A program made the translations under genes and the position numbers. DNA of 64,000 bases from Flavobacteriaceae bacterium (GTDB lineage Bacteria > Bacteroidota > Bacteroidia > Flavobacteriales > Weeksellaceae): NCBI GenBank assembly GCA_004359435.1, contig PTET01000001.1, positions 270,307 through 334,306 of the forward strand, in the 5' to 3' direction. Under the pieces are notes generated by a model. The model saw nothing but the letters and a program-made list of their open reading frames with translations. It did not search any database and was not told the origin of the DNA. Shown here in pieces: positions 1 to 7,692 of this stretch. Position 1 is the stretch's first letter. Each line of letters starts with the position of its first letter.

Positions 1-1369
1 CAAAGTCTTTTCAATTTACAGATTGGGCGATGTAGGAATCATTCTTGCCATGTGGGCGAGCCACCATCTTTGGCACGAAAACATCACCTTTATGAAACTC
101 AACGACCAAACTCTGGTACATGAGCATCTAACGGAACACTCTGGAGTGGGGATTTTCATCTCTTTGATGCTGCTTTTGGCAGCGGCGGCAAAATCGGCAC
201 AACTTCCATTTTCTTCTTGGCTTCCAAGAGCCATGGAAGGGCCAACACCTTCCAGTGCCATTTTTTATGGCTCTTTGTCTGTGCATTTTGGTGCCTTTTT
301 GCTACTGAGAACTTTGGAATTCTGGCATGAACAAACCTCAGTGAGAATCATCATTGGACTTTTGGGACTCTCTTCTGCCCTTGTGGCAACGGCCATTTCT
401 AGGGTGCAGTCTTCGGTAAAAACCCAAATTGCCTATTCTTCCATCGCACAAATCGGAATCATTTTCATCGAAATCGCTTTGGAATTGGAGGTTTTGGCAC
501 TGGTTCACTTTGCTGGAAATGCCTTCTTAAGAACCTACCAGCTTCTCACTTCCCCTTCTGCGGTGAGTTATTTGATACGGGAGCAAGTGTACAATTACCA
601 GGAAGAACCCAAAACAGACATTCCCTTTTCCAAAAGAATGGTGGCAACCCTATACCAACTTGGGGTGATGGAATTTAGATTGGATGAGTTCTTGCACAGA
701 TTTGTCTTTCGACCTCTTCGAAATTTGGGGCACAAATTGGATTTTATCGCTCCCAAAAATGTTTTGTATTTGCTGCTTCCAACCTTCTTGCTGGGATGGA
801 GATTGCTTTTGTGCAAAGAAAGCATCCAACTTGGTGAATACGAAAAATGGCTTCCCAACCTTTTTTCATTCTTGGGATTGCTCCTTGTTTTGAGAGCCTT
901 TGGTGAGAAAAAATCGCCCAAACTGGCATTTCTGCTTTTGATGTTCGGTCATCTGTGGATGACTTTGGCCATCGGTTTTAACGAAACTTTTTCCAATCAA
1001 GAAATTCTGATTTATCTCTCTGGAATTCTTTTGGGAGGATTTTTGGGGGTTTTGAGCCTTTGGATTCTGAGAAACAAAGAGAAGGGAAACTACGGACTAG
1101 ACAAATACTACGGACACGTGTATGAACATCCAAGGCTTGCCTTTGTATTTCTGATTTCTTGTTTGTGTTTGATGGGATTTCCTATTACCAGTACCTTTTT
1201 GGGGGTAGACATCATTTTTAGCCACATCAGACAAGACCAGTTTTTCTTGGCATTTTTCAATGCAATGGCTTTTGTCATTGGTGGGATGGTTTGCATGAGA
1301 ATTTATGGGAGAATCTATCTGGGAAGACACATCAAAACCTATCACGAGGTCCCGTACAAATCCAATTGA
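1..1369 (+). CDS. NuoL/DabB-like proton-conducting membrane subunit (5' end outside window)
   Basis: The reading frame is open from the first bases of the window, so the start lies outside it. The visible 455 or so residues are very hydrophobic, with many predicted membrane helices. They carry the antiporter-like signature of the NuoL/MrpA/DabB family: an R-L-G-D motif at the very start, then AAAKSAQLPFSSWLPRAMEG followed by GPTPSSA, which holds the conserved helix-7/8 lysine and proline region. Known members move protons in complex I, Mrp antiporters or the DabAB carbon-accumulating complex. No other nuo or mrp gene is visible and a SulP transporter follows 95 bp downstream. I therefore favour a DabB-type partner of a DUF2309 (DabA) protein, but no dabA is in view. 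Assignment to the superfamily is firm; assignment to DabB is inference. Confidence 0.8.
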   Translation, partial: KVFSIYRLGDVGIILAMWASHHLWHENITFMKLNDQTLVHEHLTEHSGVGIFISLMLLLAAAAKSAQLPFSSWLPRAMEGPTPSSAIFYGSLSVHFGAFLLLRTLEFWHEQTSVRIIIGLLGLSSALVATAISRVQSSVKTQIAYSSIAQIGIIFIEIALELEVLALVHFAGNAFLRTYQLLTSPSAVSYLIREQVYNYQEEPKTDIPFSKRMVATLYQLGVMEFRLDEFLHRFVFRPLRNLGHKLDFIAPKNVLYLLLPTFLLGWRLLLCKESIQLGEYEKWLPNLFSFLGLLLVLRAFGEKKSPKLAFLLLMFGHLWMTLAIGFNETFSNQEILIYLSGILLGGFLGVLSLWILRNKEKGNYGLDKYYGHVYEHPRLAFVFLISCLCLMGFPITSTFLGVDIIFSHIRQDQFFLAFFNAMAFVIGGMVCMRIYGRIYLGRHIKTYHEVPYKSN

Positions 1370-1464
1370 CACAGTTTTTTCAAATCAAAATCTTCGGGGT
1401 AAAATAAACACACAACACACTTCACTTTTTCTACTATTTAAATATTATATAAAAAATATACATC

Positions 1465-3063
1465 ATGTTTACAAACGATAAAACCAAAAAAATTCCAGCA
1501 GATGGATTGGCTGGACTCAAAGAAAATTTCAAGGACGATGCCATTTCTGGATTCATTGTCTTTTTGCTTGCTCTTCCCTTAAGTTTGGGGATTTCTAAGG
1601 CATCAGATTTTCCACCCATTATGGGGCTTTTCACTGCTATTATTGGAGGAATTGTGGTGAGTTTGATAATGGGGTCTAAACTCACCATCAAAGGACCTGC
1701 TGCTGGACTGATTGTGATTGTGGCGGGTTCTGTAGCCGATTTTGGAAAAGGAGACCCCATTTTGGGATGGAAATTGGCATTGGGTGCCATGTTTGTTGCA
1801 GGTATAGTGCAGATTCTCTTTGGACTGCTCAAAATGGGAAAATTGGCGGATTTTTTTCCCCTTTCTGCCATTCACGGGATGCTGGCTGCCATTGGAATCA
1901 TCATCATTGCCAAACAGATTCCCATCCTGCTGAACGACAATCCAGCACTAGCCAAAGGACATGGACCTCTGAAACTCATAGCGGACATTCCTACGTTTAT
2001 CATGAATATGGATCCCAAAGCATCCATCATTGGATTTGTGAGTTTGGCCATTATGATGGGTTGGCCTTACATCAAAAATTCAAACATCAAAATGATTCCC
2101 GCTCCGCTGGCGGTGCTTCTTTTTGCCATTCCAGCAGAACTTTTCATGCACTTCAAAGAGACAGAACCTGCCTATGCCTTGGTGAAAATTGGGTCTGTGA
2201 TGGACAATCTAAATATCAATGTCAGTTTTGATGGAATTTCTGAGGTTTCAACCTTTGTAAAATATGTCATCATGTTTGCTTTGGTGGGTTCTTTGGAATC
2301 TTTGCTGACTGTCAAAGCCATAGACATGGTTGACCCATACCGAAGAAAAAGCGACGCGAACCAAGATTTGATTGCCGTTGGAATTGGAAATACCATCGCA
2401 GCGGTGCTTGGAGGGCTTCCCATGATTTCTGAAGTCGCTCGTTCTTCTGCCAATGTTACAAACGGAGCCAAAACCAGATGGGCTAACTTTTTCCACGGTT
2501 TTTTCATTCTGGTTTTTCTCTTCATGGCTTCACCCATTCTGGAAATGATACCCAACGCCGCACTCGCTGCCATGCTCATTACCGTTGGGATCAAACTGGC
2601 TCACCCAAAAGAATTCATCCATACGTTCAAAATTGGAAAAGAACAATTGGCGATTTTTCTGGTTACCATTTTTTTCACTTTGTATGAAGACCTTTTGATA
2701 GGAATTGCAGCGGGAATCTTACTCAAAATCCTCATTCACCTGTACAATGGAACGCCCGCTTCTTCCCTTTTCAAGGCTCCCACAGAGGTATCTTTCAATG
2801 GAAATAAGTATTTGGTGGAAATCAGCCAGTCGGCGGTATTCACCAACTACTTGGGAATCAAAAGCAAGCTGGATGCCATTCCAGCGGGTTCTTCTGTTAC
2901 CATAGACTTGAAAGGAACCAAACTGGTTGACCATTCTGTGATGGAAAACCTAGAAAATTTCAAAAAGGATTTTGAGGAAGATGGAGGAACTGTGACCATC
3001 ATCGGTCTTGAAAATCACCATCCGCTTTCTTCTCATCCCCTTGCAGGAAGAAAGACTTCTTAA
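1465..3063 (+). CDS. SulP family anion transporter with C-terminal STAS domain
   Basis: A 532-residue inner-membrane protein of the SulP/SLC26 family. The N-terminal two thirds (about residues 25-420) hold some ten to twelve hydrophobic segments, including the family motif around GPAAGLIVIVAG and the later GGLPMISEVARSSANV stretch. A soluble STAS-like domain fills about residues 430-525, with VTIDLKGTKLVDHSV typical of its beta-strand/helix core. Bacterial members carry bicarbonate, sulfate or dicarboxylates. It lies 95 bp after a NuoL/DabB-like gene, which favours inorganic carbon over sulfate; the sequence alone does not settle the substrate. A strong hairpin terminator follows directly, so the gene ends this transcription unit. 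Confidence 0.88.
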   Translation: MFTNDKTKKIPADGLAGLKENFKDDAISGFIVFLLALPLSLGISKASDFPPIMGLFTAIIGGIVVSLIMGSKLTIKGPAAGLIVIVAGSVADFGKGDPILGWKLALGAMFVAGIVQILFGLLKMGKLADFFPLSAIHGMLAAIGIIIIAKQIPILLNDNPALAKGHGPLKLIADIPTFIMNMDPKASIIGFVSLAIMMGWPYIKNSNIKMIPAPLAVLLFAIPAELFMHFKETEPAYALVKIGSVMDNLNINVSFDGISEVSTFVKYVIMFALVGSLESLLTVKAIDMVDPYRRKSDANQDLIAVGIGNTIAAVLGGLPMISEVARSSANVTNGAKTRWANFFHGFFILVFLFMASPILEMIPNAALAAMLITVGIKLAHPKEFIHTFKIGKEQLAIFLVTIFFTLYEDLLIGIAAGILLKILIHLYNGTPASSLFKAPTEVSFNGNKYLVEISQSAVFTNYLGIKSKLDAIPAGSSVTIDLKGTKLVDHSVMENLENFKKDFEEDGGTVTIIGLENHHPLSSHPLAGRKTS

Positions 3064-3098
3064 TAGGGAAAAAAATATCAAATTAGATAATAATCCTC

Positions 3099-3139
3099 AA
3101 AAATGCCAAACAGGAGAATTTCTCTTGTTTGGCATTTTT
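3099..3139 (+). terminator. Long near-perfect hairpin after SulP gene
   Basis: An inverted repeat of about 20 bp per arm (left arm starts AAAAATGCCAAACA, right arm ends GGCATTTTT) with one mismatch and almost no loop. Flanking A and T runs let it act as a Rho-independent terminator. The right arm overlaps the 5' region of the next gene, which argues against that gene starting before 3165. Confidence 0.8.
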
Positions 3140-3164
3140 GTATCTTGTACAAAAATTTATACCT

Positions 3165-3953
3165 ATGGTCTGCATCATCACTGGAGCCTCTTCTGGAGTA
3201 GGAAAAGCCTGCGCTGAATATTTTTCAAAACAAGGATACAAAGTTTATGGATTTAGCAGAACTAAGGTGGAAAATGCGAGTTTTGAAAGTCTCAGCGTAG
3301 ATGTAACCAATCTGGAAGTGGTGAAAGCGGCAGTGGAGCAAATTTTAAGCAAAGAATCTCAAATTGATTTTGTTCTGAACAACGCTGGAAAAGGTATGTT
3401 GGGCTCTTTTGAAGATGCCACAAAACAGGAGATTTTTGATTTGTTCAATTTGAATTTGATAGGATGCCTGAATTTGGTCAAAGCCGTCATGCCACAGATG
3501 AGGAAACAAAACAGCGGAATTTTCTTCAATGTTTCTTCTGTTGGGAGCAGCATGGGGCTTCCTTTTAGGGGATATTACTCCGCTTCCAAAGCGGCACTGG
3601 ACAAATGCACAGAGGCCTTTCGTTTTGAAATTAAAAATACAGGCATTCAAGCCTTAACCCTCAATTTGGGCGATGTGGATACCAACATCGCTTCGGGAAG
3701 AATCCTAAGCGAGGTTTCAACTCACTATAAAGACGTGTACAAAAGGGTCACAGACAAAATAGGTGAGCATGTAAGCGCTGGTTTTGACCCAATTGAGGTG
3801 GCCTACTTTGTGGAAAAGTGTCTAAAGAGTAAAAAAAGACTCAAAAGTTCCTATACTCTCGCTCCTTTTTCCCAAAAACGTGGGGTGATACTCAAGAAAT
3901 TTTTGCCCAAAAACCTCTACGAAAAACTGCTTGCCAATTATTCTGGGGTTTGA
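3165..3953 (+). CDS. Short-chain dehydrogenase/reductase (SDR)
   Basis: A 262-residue classical SDR, predicted cytoplasmic and NAD(P)H-dependent. The N-terminal glycine motif TGASSGVG (about residues 6-13) binds the nucleotide, NNAG follows near residue 75, and the catalytic triad is visible as S in NVSSVGS and YYSASK. The ATG at 3165 is preferred over an upstream in-frame ATG at 3129 because it gives the usual SDR start, with the first strand VCIITG directly after Met, and clears the terminator hairpin. Substrate cannot be told from sequence. It stands alone between the SulP gene and the nitrilase-family gene. Confidence 0.85.
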   Translation: MVCIITGASSGVGKACAEYFSKQGYKVYGFSRTKVENASFESLSVDVTNLEVVKAAVEQILSKESQIDFVLNNAGKGMLGSFEDATKQEIFDLFNLNLIGCLNLVKAVMPQMRKQNSGIFFNVSSVGSSMGLPFRGYYSASKAALDKCTEAFRFEIKNTGIQALTLNLGDVDTNIASGRILSEVSTHYKDVYKRVTDKIGEHVSAGFDPIEVAYFVEKCLKSKKRLKSSYTLAPFSQKRGVILKKFLPKNLYEKLLANYSGV

Positions 3954-4020
3954 TGAATTCTATATATTTACTTTTAGAGATAGACCAAAAGACAAACAAC
4001 GCCAACCAAACCAGTGCAAA

Positions 4021-4722
4021 ATGAAAATCGTTTATGTTCAAACCAACCCTGTTTTTGGAGAAAAAAAGCAGAACTTTAATCAGGTAGAATCAATGCTTCA
4101 GGGAGTGAGTGCTGATCTGATTGTGCTTCCAGAGCTTTTTGCCACAGGGTATACTTTTACCTCCAAAGAAGAAGCTTTTGCTTTGGGTGAAGATCACAAA
4201 GGAGAAACCATTGCGTTTTTAACCCAAATGGCCCAGAAAACAGGTGCTACCTTTGTGGCGGGTTGGATTGAAAATGAGAACGACTGCTGCTATAATGCTG
4301 CTGCGGTGGTAAACGCGGATGGTTTTATAGATTCGTATCGAAAACTCAACCTTTTTAACCGAGAGACCCTTTGGTTTTCTCCTGGAAACAAACCCTTAAA
4401 AACCTATACCATCTCTGGGGTAGAAGTTGGAGTAATGATTTGTTTTGATTGGTATTTCCCAGAGATCACCAGAAAACTCACCCAAATGGGGGCTTCGGTC
4501 ATTGCTCATCCATCCAATTTGGTTTTGCCCAATTGTCCAGATGCCATGGTGACTAGATGTCTTGAAAACAGAATTTTTGCCATCACAGCAAACAGAATTG
4601 GAAACGAAAAAAGAGGAGAAGATGATTTCACCTTTATTGGGAAAAGCCAAATAACAGCACCAGGTGGGGCGATTCTCTCTAATAGATATCGAATTTGCAC
4701 AACCCAAACCTTTTTATTCTAA
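4021..4722 (+). CDS. Nitrilase/omega-amidase family protein, C-terminus replaced
   Basis: A carbon-nitrogen hydrolase of the nitrilase superfamily, most like bacterial omega-amidase (YafV) proteins. The Glu-Lys-Cys triad is present: E in LPELFATGY, K in YRKLNLF and C in VMICFDWYFPE. The protein reads normally up to TAPGGAILSN (about residue 221), then ends in 13 residues that do not resemble the family, where about 25-30 more family residues are expected. At that point another frame (4682-4795) carries what looks like the end of an AtpZ protein. The gene therefore seems to have lost its 3' end by a deletion into a downstream gene, or the assembly has collapsed here. The missing C-terminal strand may affect folding or dimerisation. 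Family assignment is firm; activity is uncertain. Confidence 0.75.
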   Translation: MKIVYVQTNPVFGEKKQNFNQVESMLQGVSADLIVLPELFATGYTFTSKEEAFALGEDHKGETIAFLTQMAQKTGATFVAGWIENENDCCYNAAAVVNADGFIDSYRKLNLFNRETLWFSPGNKPLKTYTISGVEVGVMICFDWYFPEITRKLTQMGASVIAHPSNLVLPNCPDAMVTRCLENRIFAITANRIGNEKRGEDDFTFIGKSQITAPGGAILSNRYRICTTQTFLF

Positions 4723-4795
4723 AATTTGTGTTCTTTTGGGTGTGGCTTTAAGTTTTGTGAGTTTGATGGTTCAACTCAAAAAGATGGAAAAATAA
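4682..4795 (+). pseudogene. 3' fragment of an AtpZ/AtpI-like gene
   Basis: In the frame one base after the nitrilase frame, the sequence reads IDIEFAQPKPFYSK, then a hydrophobic helix ICVLLGVALSFVSLMVQ, then LKKMEK and a stop at 4793. This is how the second membrane helix and tail of small AtpZ proteins look, and AtpZ normally opens the Bacteroidota ATP synthase operon just upstream of this spot. No normal start or first helix is present. A stop at 4652 in the same frame and a possible GTG at 4664 would give at best about 43 residues. I read it as a decapitated atpZ joined to the end of the nitrilase gene. Confidence 0.5.
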
Positions 4796-4798
4796 GTA

Positions 4799-5059
4799 AT
4801 GGGGATACTTTATTTGCTTCTTGTTGTAAGTTCGGCGCTTTTGCTGATAACTCTTAAACTCATTTCACTGAAAAAAGATGAAAACCTAGGTTTTGTCTAT
4901 TTGTTTTTGCTTACATTAAAATTGGTGGTTTTGGGCTATCTTTCTAGCAAAATGAACCTTCAGATCCCAAAAGTTGAAAAATTGATTTTTGTATTGGCTT
5001 GCTTCTTTTTTTCTTTTGTGGAAGTGTATTTTTGCGCAAAATTGTTAAAAGATGTGTAA
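4799..5059 (+). CDS. Small membrane protein of the ATP synthase operon (DUF6168-like)
   Basis: An 86-residue protein with three predicted membrane helices (about residues 3-22, 32-50 and 62-80) separated by short charged loops. The ATG lies three bases after the stop of the atpZ-like fragment, so it belongs to the same transcript. Flavobacterial ATP synthase operons commonly carry a small multi-span protein at this place between atpZ and atpB. The pattern LGFVYLFLLTLKLVVLGYL and the ending FVEVYFCAKLL resemble those DUF6168-type proteins as I remember them. Its role is unknown; help with c-ring or a-subunit assembly is a guess. Confidence 0.6.
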   Translation: MGILYLLLVVSSALLLITLKLISLKKDENLGFVYLFLLTLKLVVLGYLSSKMNLQIPKVEKLIFVLACFFFSFVEVYFCAKLLKDV

Positions 5060-5108
5060 AGGATGATAAATCGCACCATCAAAAATCTTTCATTTGGGAA
5101 TATTTCTC

Positions 5109-5116
5109 TATTTTTG
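5109..5116 (+). promoter_or_regulatory. TAnnTTTG -7 box before atpB
   Basis: TATTTTTG matches the Bacteroidota -7 consensus TAnnTTTG. A transcript starting a few bases downstream would leave a leader of about 30 bases before the ATG at 5153, which supports that start over the in-frame ATG at 5063. The nearest upstream TTG (5094-5096) is closer than the usual spacing, so only the -7 half is convincing. Confidence 0.4.
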
Positions 5117-5152
5117 CAGAAAATTTTTTTGAAACGATTCATTCAAAATACA

Positions 5153-6286
5153 ATGATCAAGCAAATACTAAAAAGCAGTTTGATAATGGCCAGTGTGCTG
5201 TTGATGTCATTTCCTCTAAAGGCAAACCCGGTAGAAGGGAAGCCTACTCAAGAGGCTCACTCGCAAGAAAGCGGACATCATGGAGGTGCAGTAGACTCTA
5301 AAGAAGAAGTAAGTGAGTATATTGCGCACCACGTAAAAGATTCTCATGACTTTACTTTGTTTGCCGATGGAGAGAAAGGTACCCACACAGGGTTTCATTT
5401 GCCTGTAATTCTTTGGGACAAACAAAGCGGGCTTAAAATGTTTTCTTCTTGCCTTTTTGACTATGAAAACAATGTAGCTACAGTAGGTGGAGACAGTTAT
5501 AGATTACACCACGGTAAAATATATAAAACAGACAAAGCGGGAAATTTGACTTATGATGCAAAACATGGTGAGCATCCAACCAACCAAATGCCTTTGGATT
5601 TTTCTATCACCAAAACGGTTTTGGGAATGCTTTTAACCAGTCTGCTTTTGCTTTTAGGTTTTGGCTCTTTGGCAAGAGGATATAACGCCAACGCCCTTCC
5701 AAAAGGAATCGGAAGGTTTTTAGAGCCACTTGTGATTTATGTAAAAGAAGAAATTGCCATTCCAAACATTGGAGAGAAAAAATATAGAAAATACATGGGC
5801 TATTTGCTTACTGTGTTTTTCTTTGTTTTGCTTGCAAATTTACTCGGTCTTACGCCTTTAGGGCTTAATATTACGGGGAATTTAGCGGTAACCGCTTGCT
5901 TGGCTTTGATTACCTTTTTGATTGTTCAGTTTTCTGGAAATAAAGATTATTGGAAACACATTTTCTGGATGCCAGGAGTTCCAGTGCCGCTAAAAATACT
6001 TTTGGCTCCCATTGAACTTTTTGGGATCATTGTAAAGCCCATTGCTCTTATGTTGCGTCTTTTTGCCAACATGACCGCTGGTCACATAGTGGTTATGGCG
6101 CTTATTTCGATTGCTTTTGTGGCCAAACAAAAATTAGGAACACCAATGGCTTCTGGGATGTCGCTTTTTTTCACCCTTTTCATTATGTGTCTTGAACTAT
6201 TGGTTGCCTTTTTGCAAGCGTATATATTTACCTTACTTTCTGCTTTGTACATAGGTACGGCAGTAGAAGAACACGATCATCATTAA
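5153..6286 (+). CDS. atpB: ATP synthase F0 subunit a
   Basis: Subunit a of the membrane proton channel, 377 residues from the ATG at 5153. That start gives a signal-peptide-like N-terminus (MIKQILKSS, then a hydrophobic stretch ending at KANP) followed by a His-rich periplasmic extension, as is usual for Bacteroidota AtpB. The ATG at 5063 would add 30 charged residues in front and is less likely. Four or more hydrophobic helices follow. The essential arginine that faces the c-ring is visible in the helix IALMLRLFANMTAGH. The gene is followed 48 bp later by atpE. The N-terminal extension of about 150 residues before the conserved core is longer than in proteobacterial AtpB and is a lineage trait. 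Confidence 0.93.
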   Translation: MIKQILKSSLIMASVLLMSFPLKANPVEGKPTQEAHSQESGHHGGAVDSKEEVSEYIAHHVKDSHDFTLFADGEKGTHTGFHLPVILWDKQSGLKMFSSCLFDYENNVATVGGDSYRLHHGKIYKTDKAGNLTYDAKHGEHPTNQMPLDFSITKTVLGMLLTSLLLLLGFGSLARGYNANALPKGIGRFLEPLVIYVKEEIAIPNIGEKKYRKYMGYLLTVFFFVLLANLLGLTPLGLNITGNLAVTACLALITFLIVQFSGNKDYWKHIFWMPGVPVPLKILLAPIELFGIIVKPIALMLRLFANMTAGHIVVMALISIAFVAKQKLGTPMASGMSLFFTLFIMCLELLVAFLQAYIFTLLSALYIGTAVEEHDHH

Positions 6287-6334
6287 TAGAAAAACTTTTT
6301 TAATTATTATTTTAACTATTTTAAATCATTCATT

Positions 6335-6526
6335 ATGGAAATTCCAACTTTAGTAGGAGCCGGGCTAATTGTAATTGGTGCTGGACTAGGTATCGGTAAA
6401 ATTGGTGGTTCTGCCATGGAGGCAATCGGGCGTCAGCCAGAAGCTTCTGGTAAAATCCAAACAGCTATGCTTATTGCTGCTGCACTTATCGAGGGATTGG
6501 CTTTGGCTGCACTTTTTGCATCTTAA
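6335..6526 (+). CDS. atpE: ATP synthase F0 subunit c
   Basis: A 63-residue hairpin protein of the rotor ring. Helix 1 is glycine-rich (GAGLIVIGAGLGIG), the polar loop contains R33-Q34-P35, and helix 2 carries the ion-binding carboxylate E53 in AALIEGLAL. The helix-1 residues do not show the glutamine typical of Na+-binding rings, so proton coupling is more likely. At 63 residues it is shorter than E. coli subunit c (79) but within the range for Bacteroidota. A hairpin lies between this gene and atpF. Confidence 0.95.
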   Translation: MEIPTLVGAGLIVIGAGLGIGKIGGSAMEAIGRQPEASGKIQTAMLIAAALIEGLALAALFAS

Positions 6527-6540
6527 GACCCAACAAAAAG

Positions 6541-6580
6541 ACAAATCCATCCAACGATTGGTTGATGGATTTGTTTTTTC
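6541..6580 (+). terminator. Hairpin and T-run between atpE and atpF
   Basis: Arms ACAAATCCATC (6541-6551) and GATGGATTTGT (6564-6574) form a perfect 11-bp stem with a 12-base loop, followed by a T-run. It sits 14 bases after the atpE stop inside a continuous operon. It is therefore probably a partial terminator or mRNA-stabilising hairpin that raises c-subunit output relative to downstream genes. The structure is seen; the function is inferred. Confidence 0.65.
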
Positions 6581-6612
6581 TTTAAAACAATAATTAAAAA
6601 AACACATCATAC

Positions 6613-7113
6613 ATGGATAAGTTAATTCACGATTTTGGATTAGGACTGTTTTTCTGGCAAGCCGCTATCTTTTTAGCCTTACTTTTCTTACTAAGAAAAT
6701 TCGCTTGGAAACCCATTTTGGATGCCTTGGATGAAAGAGAATCTTCTATAGAAGACGCCCTAAACAATGCCAAGAAAGCCAGAGAAGAAATGGATCTTCT
6801 AAAGGCTGAAAACCAAAAAGTGCTCAAAGAAGCCAAAATTGAAAGAGACAATATGCTTAAAGAAGCAAGAGACTCTAGAGATAAAATTATAGAGGAAGCA
6901 AAAACCAAAGCATCTGCAGAGGTGGCTACCATGATGGAAATTGCCAAAAAATCAATCGAAAACGAGAAAATGTCTGCCCTAGTTGAACTTAAAAACAATG
7001 TAGCGCAACTTTCTATCGAGATGGCAGAAAAAGTATTGGGTGGAGAACTTAAAGACAAACCTGCCCAAGAAAACTTGGTAAAATCACTGATTAAAGACGC
7101 AAATTTAAGCTAA
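6613..7113 (+). CDS. atpF: ATP synthase F0 subunit b
   Basis: A 166-residue stator subunit. One N-terminal membrane helix (about residues 10-30, LGLFFWQAAIFLALLFLLRK) is followed by KPILDALDERE, a conserved subunit-b junction. The rest is a long, highly charged coiled-coil rich in Glu, Lys and Ala that reaches up to F1. The gene lies between the post-atpE hairpin and atpH and ends one base before the atpH start, which indicates coupled translation. Confidence 0.93.
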   Translation: MDKLIHDFGLGLFFWQAAIFLALLFLLRKFAWKPILDALDERESSIEDALNNAKKAREEMDLLKAENQKVLKEAKIERDNMLKEARDSRDKIIEEAKTKASAEVATMMEIAKKSIENEKMSALVELKNNVAQLSIEMAEKVLGGELKDKPAQENLVKSLIKDANLS

Positions 7114-7114
7114 G

Positions 7115-7678
7115 ATGGTCAATTACAAATTAGCCAGAAGATATGCCAAAGGGCTCTTAAAGTTCGCGGTTGAAACTAAGCAAGAAGAACTTATCTCCAG
7201 CGACATTCAAAAGCTTTCTACGCTTTTGCAAAATAGCCCAGATTTGGCTTCTTTTCTTGCTTCGCCTATTATAGATAAGGCAAAGAAATCAGAAGTTTGC
7301 GCCGAAGTATTCAAAGGTTTTTCTGCTCCTGTTAGCAAATTTGTACAGGTAGTTTTGGATCACGGAAGAGAATCAGAACTTAAACCTATTTTAAAGCAAT
7401 ATGGCATAATTGCCAAAGAAGAACAAGGCATCAACAAGGTGGTTATTACCTCTGTGGTTGAGCTTCCAAAAGAGCAACAAGATCAAATTATTTCTAGCAA
7501 TGCTTCTTTTTTCAATCTAAAAACCAGCCAATACGAGATAATCAACCGAATAGATCCTAGCCTTATTGGTGGATTTATTCTTCGCATTGGAGATCTACAA
7601 CTCGATGCAAGCATCAAATCAAAATTGAACAAACTAAAGAAAGATTTCAACGTAAATCATTATACACCTAAATTTTAA
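7115..7678 (+). CDS. atpH: ATP synthase F1 subunit delta
   Basis: A 187-residue peripheral stator protein that ties subunit b to the top of the alpha/beta hexamer. The N-terminal helical domain begins with [14 protein letters not shown], typical of the family. The C-terminal part holds IIEI-like strands and the conserved [19 protein letters not shown] region (about residues 150-168). Length is normal. It starts one base after the atpF stop and ends 14 bp before atpA, as expected in this operon. Confidence 0.93.
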   Translation: MVNYKLARRYAKGLLKFAVETKQEELISSDIQKLSTLLQNSPDLASFLASPIIDKAKKSEVCAEVFKGFSAPVSKFVQVVLDHGRESELKPILKQYGIIAKEEQGINKVVITSVVELPKEQQDQIISSNASFFNLKTSQYEIINRIDPSLIGGFILRIGDLQLDASIKSKLNKLKKDFNVNHYTPKF

Positions 7679-7692
7679 GAAATACACTTGCC

